From: Alphaproteobacteria bacterium
GTDB lineage: Bacteria; Pseudomonadota; Alphaproteobacteria; CACIAM-22H2
Reading direction: 5' to 3'
Length of the DNA stretch: 5,243 nt
NCBI GenBank assembly: GCA_016869415.1
Contig: VGEI01000269.1
Location: 1 to 5,243 of the forward strand
Shown one piece after another: positions 1-5,003 of the stretch (within the stretch, counting starts at the first letter, position 1; every line of letters begins with the position of its first letter). A program made the position numbers and the translations under genes. The notes under the pieces were generated by a model. It saw only the letters and a program-made list of their open reading frames with translations, made no database searches and had not been told where the DNA came from.

Positions 1-17
1 ATTCTCGGTACACACAA

Positions 18-101
18 TCAGCGCTTCAAGGCGATAGCTTCGATCTCGACAAGAAAATCAGAACTTACGAGATCGGCGCGCACTGTGGCGCGTGCCGGCG
101 G
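18..101 (-). pseudogene. RidA/YjgF-family C-terminal remnant (5'-truncated)
   Basis: Reading leftward, the frame ends at a TGA (18-20) and encodes PARATVRADLVSSDFLVEI followed by EAIALKR. The PARATV start and the VEIEAIA end match the last two beta strands of RidA/YjgF/UK114 enamine/imine deaminases, including the conserved arginine that binds the substrate carboxylate. Family members are about 110-130 residues long; only about 27 can be recognised here. Further 5' (to the right) the frame runs into a terminator hairpin, and I see no RidA-like sequence in any minus frame up to about 220. The open frame could begin at an ATG at 120-122, but that codon lies in the hairpin loop and would give a 34-residue peptide with no fold. 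I read this as a gene stump left by a rearrangement. A functional fusion is unlikely. The family match is firm for such a short piece; the original function is unknown. Confidence 0.72.
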
Positions 102-108
102 GAACGAC

Positions 109-140
109 GGCCGGCGGTTCATCCGCCGGCCGCTTTTTTT
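109..140 (+). terminator. Rho-independent terminator (rightward)
   Basis: A perfect 9-bp GC stem (GGCCGGCGG at 109-117 with CCGCCGGCC at 123-131) closes a 5-nt loop, followed after GC by seven T residues (134-140). The T tract is on the right only, so it acts on rightward transcription. No rightward gene precedes it in the window, so it either ends a transcript entering from the left or shields the gntR promoter at 161 from read-through. Confidence 0.85.
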
Positions 141-160
141 GGCCGGCTGCGGCGGCATCG

Positions 161-189
161 TTGACCGCGCCGGACCGCCACGTTAGCCT
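161..189 (+). promoter_or_regulatory. Predicted sigma-70-type promoter of the gntR-TRAP unit
   Basis: TTGACC (161-166, five of six bases of the -35 consensus) is followed by a 17-bp spacer and TAGCCT (184-189, three of six for -10). Transcription would begin near 196 and give a leader of about 25 nt before the regulator's ATG. The weak -10 lies inside the operator palindrome. Support comes from the identical arrangement in front of the dioxygenase gene. Confidence 0.55.
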
Positions 190-206
190 GTCAAGCTGTC
201 AGGCTA
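184..206. promoter_or_regulatory. Predicted GntR operator, copy 1
   Basis: This 23-bp dyad has perfect outer arms TAGCCTG (184-190) and CAGGCTA (200-206). The core reads CTGTCAAGCTGTCAGGC (188-204); its half-sites TGTCA are also a direct repeat 8 bp apart. The dyad covers the -10 box and the predicted start site and lies 15 bp upstream of the regulator's ATG, a position suited to autorepression. The core recurs with 16 of 17 bases identical upstream of the dioxygenase gene (4868-4884, opposite strand). That the neighbouring GntR protein binds it is inference. Confidence 0.7.
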
Positions 207-221
207 CTTTTAGGCGAAGAC

Positions 222-953
222 ATGGCCGCCAGAGCGCGCGTGCCGGTGGTGATGCAGGCGATCAAGCCCAAGCGTCTCTATCAGCACATCGCCGAGCAGA
301 TTTACGAGCAGGTGCGCACGCTGAAGCTCAAGCCGGACGACCGCCTGCCGTCGGAGATCGAGCTGTCGCGCCAACTCGGCGTCAGCCGGCCGTCTGTGCG
401 CGAGGCGATGATCGTGCTCGAGACCGCCGGCCTCATCGAGGTCCACACCGGGAGCGGCTCCTATGTCCGCAACCTTCCCGCGGTGAACCGGCAGCTGCCG
501 TGGGAGCAGCCGACCGATCCGGGCCCTGGGCCGCTCGAGCAATTCAAGGCGCGGATGGTGCTCGAATGCGAGCTCGCGTCCGAAGCGGCGAAGAATATCG
601 CGCCGCGCGAGATTGCCGAGCTGGAGGGGATCGTGGCCCGCATCGAGCGTCATGTCGGCGAGACCGGCAAAGTCGGCCGCGACCATTTCCTGTTCCATGA
701 GCGTCTCGCCGAGGCGTCGCGCAACACCGTGCTGGCTGCCTACGTGCGCGACCTGATCGCCATGAATCAGACCCCGATGTGGCAGACGATCCGCGGTCGC
801 GTCGAAACGCTGGAGAATCTGCGCAAGGGGGTCGAGTTCCGCAAGCGCATGATCGGGGCCTTGCGGCGTCGCGACGCACGCGGGGCCAAGACGCTGATGC
901 GGCAGCATCTGCAGCGCATCGGCGGCATCTATTTCGGAGAAAGCATGACCTGA
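222..953 (+). CDS. GntR-family transcriptional regulator, FadR/FCD subfamily
   Basis: This 243-residue protein has the usual length and two-domain layout of FadR-subfamily regulators. Residues about 19-85 form the GntR winged helix: LYQHIAEQI opens it, RLPSEIELSRQLGVSRPSVR contains the recognition helix, and TGSGSYV is the wing. Residues about 105-232 form the all-helical FCD ligand-binding domain (QFKARMVLECELA, FHERLAEASRN, final MRQHL). The FCD metal site looks altered: the Asp normally four residues before His159 is His155 (Asp154 is shifted by one), and the His of the usual EH-x2-I motif is Phe206; His229 is kept. The ATG at 222 follows a weak GGCGAAG; a second ATG at 252 (Met11) also precedes the whole domain. 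Members usually repress catabolic and uptake genes and release DNA on binding an organic acid. Its place at the head of a TRAP operon and the two matching operators suggest it controls both the transporter and the convergent dioxygenase. The effector is unknown. Confidence 0.95.
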   Translation: MAARARVPVVMQAIKPKRLYQHIAEQIYEQVRTLKLKPDDRLPSEIELSRQLGVSRPSVREAMIVLETAGLIEVHTGSGSYVRNLPAVNRQLPWEQPTDPGPGPLEQFKARMVLECELASEAAKNIAPREIAELEGIVARIERHVGETGKVGRDHFLFHERLAEASRNTVLAAYVRDLIAMNQTPMWQTIRGRVETLENLRKGVEFRKRMIGALRRRDARGAKTLMRQHLQRIGGIYFGESMT

Positions 954-995
954 GGGCGTCGGCGCGAGCGCCGCCAACCCCGGCAAACACGAATT

Positions 996-1004
996 GAGGG
1001 AGAA
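996..1004 (+). promoter_or_regulatory. Strong ribosome binding site of dctP-type gene
   Basis: GAGGGAGAA lies about 5 nt before the ATG at 1010 and fixes that start. It is the best Shine-Dalgarno sequence in the rightward unit and fits the need for more binding protein than membrane subunits. No separate promoter is evident in the 56-nt gap after gntR, so co-transcription with the regulator is likely. Confidence 0.7.
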
Positions 1005-1009
1005 AAGGG

Positions 1010-2008
1010 ATGAAGCTGTTTCAATTGAGGAAGGGCGCTGCGGCGCTGTCACTGGGAACCCTACTGGCGTTCGCCGCCACCGCCGAATCTTCGGCCCAGA
1101 CTCTGCGCCTCGGGGTCGGGACAGCGCCGCTGTCGGCCGAGACCAAGGCGCTGCAGGAGATGGCCAAGATGGTCGAGGCGCGCTCGAGCGGCGCGGTCAA
1201 GGTCCAGGTCTTCGAGGGCGACAAGCTCGGCGGTTCCGTGGCCCAGCTCGAGAACCTGGCGCTCGGCACCCAGGACATGCATTCGAACGTCGCCGACTGG
1301 TACCAGTATTTCGATCCGGGCTGGCGCGCGCTGGCCATTCCGTTCGTCTTCACGGGCGTCGAGCACGTGAAGAAGTTCCAGGGCACGCCCGTCTTCGCGC
1401 AGTGGAAGCAGGCTCTCATCGACAAGCATGGCGTGCGCATGATCGCCGACAACTGGTACCGGCTGCCGCGCGTCCTAGTCACCAAGACGCCGGTGTTCAA
1501 GGTCAAGGATCTCGACGGCATGCGCCTTCGCCTGCCGAATCTCGAGACCTATCTGCTCACCTGGGGGGCACTCGGGGTCAAGCCGACGGTCATCGAGTAT
1601 AGCGAGGCGTTCCTCGCCATGAAGACCGGCACCGTCGCCGGGCTGGAGGCGCCGCTTTCCGGCGTGTTCCCGCAGAAATTCTACCAGGCCGCCCCCTACA
1701 TCACGATGACCAACCACCAGATCGCGCCGTATACCGTGATCATCGCCGAGAAGAGCTGGAAGAAGCTGTCGCCAGCCAATCAGCAGATCCTCGAGAAGGC
1801 GGCGATGGATGCCGGCGACTTCTACTACAAGCTCATTCTCGATTCATTCGGCGACCAGAAGCGCAAGATGCTCGAGGAAGGTACGGTCTTCATCGAGACC
1901 GACACCGCGCCCTTCGTGAAGAACGTCGACGAGGTGATCAAGAAGTTCGAGGCCGAGGGCAAGCTACCCAAGGGTCTTGTCGACCAGATCCGCGGTCTCG
2001 CCGGCTGA
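1010..2008 (+). CDS. TRAP transporter periplasmic substrate-binding protein (DctP family)
   Basis: This 332-residue protein is the normal length for a DctP-family extracytoplasmic solute receptor. A Sec signal peptide is clear: basic n-region (KLFQLRK), hydrophobic core (residues about 9-23), and probable cleavage after AESSAQ, near residue 30. The mature part starts with the beta strand TLRLGVGTAP. GDKLGGSVAQLENLALGTQDM (residues 70-90) matches the family segment that counts down to the first hinge. The second lobe carries DLDGMRLRLPN (167-177), whose Arg174 lines up with the arginine that salt-bridges the ligand carboxylate in characterised TRAP receptors, then YSEAFLAMKTGTVAGLEAP (197-215), equivalent to the usual E-x-ALQTG-x-VDGQE motif. 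The receptor would capture an organic acid anion in the periplasm and deliver it to the two membrane subunits encoded next. The ligand cannot be named. The nearby dioxygenase makes a sulfonate, aryloxy or other carboxylate substrate conceivable, but this is inference. Confidence 0.95.
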   Translation: MKLFQLRKGAAALSLGTLLAFAATAESSAQTLRLGVGTAPLSAETKALQEMAKMVEARSSGAVKVQVFEGDKLGGSVAQLENLALGTQDMHSNVADWYQYFDPGWRALAIPFVFTGVEHVKKFQGTPVFAQWKQALIDKHGVRMIADNWYRLPRVLVTKTPVFKVKDLDGMRLRLPNLETYLLTWGALGVKPTVIEYSEAFLAMKTGTVAGLEAPLSGVFPQKFYQAAPYITMTNHQIAPYTVIIAEKSWKKLSPANQQILEKAAMDAGDFYYKLILDSFGDQKRKMLEEGTVFIETDTAPFVKNVDEVIKKFEAEGKLPKGLVDQIRGLAG

Positions 2009-2017
2009 TACCGGCCG

Positions 2018-2042
2018 CGCGGGGCGGCATTGCCGCCCCGCG
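2018..2042 (+). other. Intercistronic stem-loop between binding-protein and permease genes
   Basis: CGCGGGGCGGC (2018-2028) pairs perfectly with GCCGCCCCGCG (2032-2042) around the loop ATT: 11 GC-rich base pairs, with possible extension by a G-U and a C-G pair. No T tract follows, so it is a poor intrinsic terminator. Such hairpins after binding-protein genes commonly protect the upstream mRNA 3' end from exonucleases or cause partial attenuation, giving more receptor than permease. That role here is inference. Confidence 0.7.
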
Positions 2043-2069
2043 TGCCGCGTGTGCCCGGCGCCACTACCC

Positions 2070-2573
2070 ATGTTCCTGCTCGATTCATTGCGGCGCATTG
2101 ACGGCGCCATCGGACGCCTCGAGCGGGCCGTCAGCGTGCTGTGCATGGTGACGATCGTCGCCAGTATGGCGGCTGGCATCCTGTTCCGCGAGATCCTCGA
2201 TCACCCGCTGGCCTGGACCAACGAGCTCGGTGTTTTGGCACTGGTCTGGATCACCTTTTTCGGGGCGAGCGCCCTCTACAAGGAGCACGGCCATCTCGCG
2301 GTCGACGCGCTCTCGCATCTCCTGCCGCCGGCCGGCCGCCGTGCCCTGGCGGCGATCCTCATCCTCATCATGGCGGCCAGCATGGCCGTCATTGCCTGGA
2401 CTTTGTTGACCCTGATTCCGCTGCAGCACTCGAAGCCGATCCCGGGCCTCGACCTGCCGCGCAGCGTCTACGGCGTGCCGATCCTTTGGATGGCCGTCTC
2501 CATGGTGCTGACGTCGCTGGTTCATCTCGTCACGCCGCCCGAAGAGCGGGCGGGCATCACGGTTCCCGGCTAG
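2070..2573 (+). CDS. TRAP transporter small membrane subunit (DctQ family)
   Basis: This 167-residue protein has the size and four membrane segments expected of DctQ (about residues 21-39, 53-70, 91-117 and 135-153). The family signature spans segments 1-2: FREILDHPLAWTNELG (39-54), with conserved Arg40, Trp49 and Glu52, then FFGASALYKEHGHLAVD (63-79), with the glycine and histidine typical of the family. It partners the large subunit to form the inner-membrane part of the secondary transporter. The start is uncertain. The ATG at 2070 gives a normal N-terminus (MFLLDSLRRID) but has no clear Shine-Dalgarno sequence. An in-frame TTG at 1977 would add 31 Pro/Cys/Arg-rich residues and overlap the upstream gene, and a GTG at 2049 is also possible. 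I prefer 2070. The following gene starts 4 nt after the stop, so translation is probably coupled. Confidence 0.92.
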   Translation: MFLLDSLRRIDGAIGRLERAVSVLCMVTIVASMAAGILFREILDHPLAWTNELGVLALVWITFFGASALYKEHGHLAVDALSHLLPPAGRRALAAILILIMAASMAVIAWTLLTLIPLQHSKPIPGLDLPRSVYGVPILWMAVSMVLTSLVHLVTPPEERAGITVPG

Positions 2574-2577
2574 CACG

Positions 2578-3867
2578 ATGGGCTTGGCTGTCTTTGCCAT
2601 CTCGTTCGTCGTCCTGCTCGTGCTGGGCATGCCGATCGGATTCGCATTCCTTGTGCCAAGCCTGCTCTACATGGTGGTAACGGAGACGCCGCTGGTGCTG
2701 GCGGCGCAGACGATGCTCCAGCAGTTCCTCAAATTCGTGCTGCTCGCCATCCCGCTCTTTATCCTGGCCGGCGAGTTGATGAACACCTCCGGCATCACGA
2801 CACGGATCTTCAACTTCGCGCATGCCGCGTTCGGCCATATCCGCGGCGGCCTCGGCCATGTGAACATTATCGGCTCGATGATCTTTGCCGGCATGTCGGG
2901 CTCGGCGACTGCCGATGCGGCGGGGCTTGGGCGGGTCGAGATCAGGGCCATGATCCATGGCGGCTATCGCCCCGAATTCGCAGGGGCCATCACCGCCGCC
3001 TCGTCGACCCTGGGGCCGATCATTCCGCCGAGCATCGGCCTGGTGCTCTACGGCGCCATCGCCGAGGTCGGCGTAGACTGGCTGTTCATGGCCGGCCTGG
3101 TCCCGGGCGTTGTTCTTGGAGCCGCCCTCATGGCGGCGATCTACCTTCAGGTGCTGCTCGGCCGTGAATATTGTCCGCTGACGCCATTCCCCGGCCTGGC
3201 CGAGTTCGGCTGGAAGCTCCTCGTGGCGGCGCCGGCCATGTCGGTGCCGGTCGTGATCGTCGGCGGCATCATCACCGGCATCTTCACGCCAACCGAGGCG
3301 GCGGTGGTGGCGGTGCTGCTGGCGCTCGGCCTGGGAATCATCTACCGCGAACTGACATTGCCGGAGCTTGCCGGCGCCGTCATGCGCTCGGTGCGCGGCA
3401 CGGCCGGCATCATGTTCATCCTTGCCACGGTGGCGTGCTTCTCCTGGGTGCTCACGGTTGAGCGCGTGCCCGACCTGGTTGCCGAGAGCATGCTGTCGCT
3501 GACGGACGAGAAGTGGGTCCTCGTCCTGCTGATCCTTTTGGCCCTGCTGATACTAGGCCTGTTCGAAACATCGTCGGCCAATCTGCTGATCGTAGCCCCG
3601 ATTCTCGTGCCGATCGCGCCGCAGCTTGGCTTCGATCTCGTCCATCTCGGGGTCGTGCTGGTTTTCGGACTGATCATCGGCAACGTCACGCCGCCCGTGG
3701 GCATCAGCCTGTTCATCGTCGCCGAGATCACGCGCCGGCCGATCTCGGCGATCGCGCGCGCGACCCTGCCTTATCTCGTCGCCATGATCGCAGCCCTGTT
3801 CGTGGTGGCATACTGGGCGGATATGGTGCTCTGGCTGCCGCGGCTGCTCGGTTACAAAGGCGTCTGA
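2578..3867 (+). CDS. TRAP transporter large membrane subunit (DctM family)
   Basis: This 429-residue polytopic protein has the usual length and about 11-12 hydrophobic segments of DctM. Typical motifs appear in order: GMPIGFAF (17-24); PLFILAGELMN (59-69); FAGMSGSATADAAGLGRVEI (103-122), the first re-entrant hairpin region that helps bind Na+ and substrate; the GPIIPPSIGLVLYG segment (146-159); IFTPTEAAVVA (235-245); and NVTPPVGISLF (369-379), the second pseudo-symmetric half. It forms the elevator-type translocation path, driving uptake with the Na+ gradient once the loaded receptor docks. The start ATG lies 4 nt after the small-subunit stop, without a strong Shine-Dalgarno sequence, so translational coupling is likely. 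It ends 53 bp before the end of the convergent dioxygenase gene. I see no frameshift or missing motif, so the transporter appears intact. Confidence 0.96.
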   Translation: MGLAVFAISFVVLLVLGMPIGFAFLVPSLLYMVVTETPLVLAAQTMLQQFLKFVLLAIPLFILAGELMNTSGITTRIFNFAHAAFGHIRGGLGHVNIIGSMIFAGMSGSATADAAGLGRVEIRAMIHGGYRPEFAGAITAASSTLGPIIPPSIGLVLYGAIAEVGVDWLFMAGLVPGVVLGAALMAAIYLQVLLGREYCPLTPFPGLAEFGWKLLVAAPAMSVPVVIVGGIITGIFTPTEAAVVAVLLALGLGIIYRELTLPELAGAVMRSVRGTAGIMFILATVACFSWVLTVERVPDLVAESMLSLTDEKWVLVLLILLALLILGLFETSSANLLIVAPILVPIAPQLGFDLVHLGVVLVFGLIIGNVTPPVGISLFIVAEITRRPISAIARATLPYLVAMIAALFVVAYWADMVLWLPRLLGYKGV

Positions 3868-3920
3868 CCAAAGGAAGGCCGCCGCGTCGCCGCGACCGCC
3901 ATGCCCCAGACCGATCCGGG

Positions 3921-4814
3921 TCAGGCGGCCGCGCGCTTGGCGTCGAGCTCGGCGACGATCATGCCGCGCATCATGATGCGCTTTTCGTCGCGCGGAGCGC
4001 CGCCGCCGGCGCGATGCATGGTGCAGCGCTGGTCCCACATCAGCAGGTCACCGACCTGCCATTTGTGGTGATACTGGAATTCCGGCTGGATCGCGTGCCC
4101 GTAAAGCCGGTCGAGCAGCGCGTCGCTTTCCTTCCGCTCCAGGCCGACGATGTACGAGGTGTGTGCGGCGCTGATATAGAGCGAGCGGCGGCCGCTCTCC
4201 GGATGGGTAATGACGAGGGGATGGACGTTGCCTTCGAACTCGCCGGTTGCCTTCTGGGCCTCGGTGAGCGGCGGCGGCGGCGCCGTGCAGCGCCAGCCCT
4301 TACCGCGCTTGTGAAAGCACGCCAGCCCGTCGGCGCGCCGCCTGAGATCCTCCGGCAGCGTCTCGTAGGCGAGATACATGTTGGTGAACTCGGTGTGGCC
4401 GCCGACCGAAGGGGCCGCGATCGAGTAGAGAAACGTCATGCAGTCCGGCTTGGCCTTGAACACGCCGTCGGCGTGCCAGTCCGTGGCGCGCTTAGCGTAG
4501 CCGTACTCGTCGAGCGAGCCGTCCGGCTTGACGTTGGTGACGTAGGACAGCTGCTCGTACTTGGGATGGCGATACTGCAGGATCGAATGCGGCGCGATAT
4601 AGCCGAATGCGTTGCCGAACTCGATCAGCTGCTCGGGGCCGAGGTCGCGCTGGTTGCGCAGCACAAGCACCGGATTGGCCCAGAAGGCGCGCTTGATGGC
4701 GGCGATCACCGGCGGCGTGATGCCGCGCGTCAGATCGACGCCGCGCAGCTCCGCGCCTAGGTTGCGGCCGAGGGGGACGATCGTCGCGCTGGCGTCGCGT
4801 GGGGTGGCGGTCAT
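3921..4814 (-). CDS. TauD/TfdA-family Fe(II)/2-oxoglutarate-dependent dioxygenase
   Basis: This 297-residue protein has the normal length for the TauD/TfdA family of cytoplasmic oxygenases, which hydroxylate a substrate while decarboxylating 2-oxoglutarate to succinate. The iron triad is present: His114 and Asp116 in TDWHADGVF, and His267 in RCTMHRAGG. Arg283 in RIMMRGMI, 16 residues after the distal His, fits the 2-oxoglutarate-binding arginine, and Thr141 in GGHTEFTNMY fits the conserved threonine after the HxD motif. The N-terminal LGAELRGVDLTRGI (19-32) is the usual family opening. The ATG at 4812-4814 is well supported by GGGAGGA at 4824-4830. Known members attack taurine, alkyl sulfates, 2,4-D and various carboxylates; the substrate here is unassigned, and calling it tauD or tfdA would be unsafe. 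Its promoter matches the gntR promoter in sequence and spacing, so it probably acts on the compound that the TRAP system imports. Confidence 0.95.
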   Translation of the reverse strand: MTATPRDASATIVPLGRNLGAELRGVDLTRGITPPVIAAIKRAFWANPVLVLRNQRDLGPEQLIEFGNAFGYIAPHSILQYRHPKYEQLSYVTNVKPDGSLDEYGYAKRATDWHADGVFKAKPDCMTFLYSIAAPSVGGHTEFTNMYLAYETLPEDLRRRADGLACFHKRGKGWRCTAPPPPLTEAQKATGEFEGNVHPLVITHPESGRRSLYISAAHTSYIVGLERKESDALLDRLYGHAIQPEFQYHHKWQVGDLLMWDQRCTMHRAGGGAPRDEKRIMMRGMIVAELDAKRAAA

Positions 4815-4823
4815 GGTCGTGAA

Positions 4824-4830
4824 TCCTCCC
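4824..4830 (-). promoter_or_regulatory. Ribosome binding site of the dioxygenase gene
   Basis: On the minus strand GGGAGGA precedes the ATG by 9 nt, which settles the start at 4814. Confidence 0.75.
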
Positions 4831-4867
4831 GCGGGCCGGGGCGGTCGACGCCGCCGGCTGCAAAGCT

Positions 4868-4884
4868 GCCTGACAGCTTGGCAG
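4868..4884. promoter_or_regulatory. Predicted GntR operator, copy 2
   Basis: On the minus strand this reads CTGCCAAGCTGTCAGGC, identical to the core at 188-204 except for one C/T difference at position 4. The symmetric part is CTGNCA-N3-TGNCAG. It begins inside the -10 box of the predicted dioxygenase promoter and covers the likely start site, about 54 bp upstream of the ATG. The flanks have diverged, so this does not look like a recent duplication of a larger block. Confidence 0.7.
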
Positions 4885-4911
4885 AGTAAACCCGGGCGGG
4901 CGGGCGGTCAA
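4883..4911 (-). promoter_or_regulatory. Predicted sigma-70-type promoter of the dioxygenase gene
   Basis: On the minus strand TTGACC (4911 down to 4906) is followed by 17 bp and TACTCT (4888 down to 4883). The -35 hexamer, the spacer length and the offset from -35 to operator core (27 bp) are the same as at the gntR promoter. The start would fall near 4876, leaving a leader of about 60 nt. Confidence 0.55.
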
Positions 4912-4966
4912 CCGCCGGCGGCACCGCCGGAAGAGAGCGGTGGCGGCTTGGCACCGGAGTGCCGCG
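4898..4966. repeat. GC-rich hairpin cluster between dioxygenase promoter and ompA remnant
   Basis: Several short inverted repeats lie in a row: GGCGG-TCAA-CCGCC (about 4903-4916), CCGGCG-GCAC-CGCCGG (about 4915-4930) and GGCAC-CGGA-GTGCC (4950-4963). None is followed by a T tract on either strand. They may end or protect the leftward mRNA of the OmpA-type gene, but this is only a structural observation. I see no coding sequence here. Confidence 0.4.
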
Positions 4967-5002
4967 CTATTCGATGACGATCTCGACCCGGCGGTTGAGC
5001 GG
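4967..5002 (-). pseudogene. OmpA-family C-terminal remnant, interrupted by the IS
   Basis: Read leftward, the frame gives PLNRRVEIVIE and a TAG stop (4967-4969). NRRVEI with a short tail is the characteristic end of OmpA/MotB-type peptidoglycan-binding domains, where the arginines sit in the last helix and strand. Immediately upstream (to the right) the frame hits a stop at 5003-5005 and IS5-type sequence begins. The rest of the gene, if it survives, should lie beyond the far end of the insertion, outside this window. Only 11 codons remain, but the motif is distinctive. The intact product would be an outer-membrane or lipoprotein cell-wall anchor, unrelated to the transport cassette. Confidence 0.62.
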
Positions 5003-5003
5003 C

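Noticed and set aside
92..700. 202-codon plus-strand frame starting before the regulator
   Set aside because: Its start lies in the ridA stump, it runs through the terminator and promoter, and it is out of frame with the GntR protein.
210..1052. 280-codon open frame on the minus strand across the regulator gene
   Set aside because: It is antisense to a clear GntR/FCD gene, His/Arg/Leu-rich with no recognisable domain, and is typical of high-GC antisense frames.
2018..2042. Intrinsic terminator after the binding-protein gene
   Set aside because: The stem is strong but no T tract follows, and the permease genes downstream need read-through; kept as a stem-loop instead.
3868..3920. Bidirectional terminator between the convergent TRAP and dioxygenase genes
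   Set aside because: Only 4-5 bp imperfect pairings such as GACC/GGTC are visible, with no T tract on either strand.
3513..4760. 415-codon open frame on the plus strand spanning the end of the large TRAP subunit and most of the dioxygenase
   Set aside because: It overlaps two genes with intact motifs, its translation is Arg/Ala-rich without a domain, and it has no convincing ribosome binding site.
3921..4814. Naming the dioxygenase tauD (taurine) or tfdA (2,4-D)
   Set aside because: The catalytic residues are shared by the whole family and give no proof of substrate; no sulfonate or chlorophenol pathway genes are nearby.
4898..4966. CRISPR-like or tandem repeat array
   Set aside because: The repeated CCGGCGG/CCGCCGG units are short overlapping palindromes of a GC-rich region, without regular spacing or spacers.
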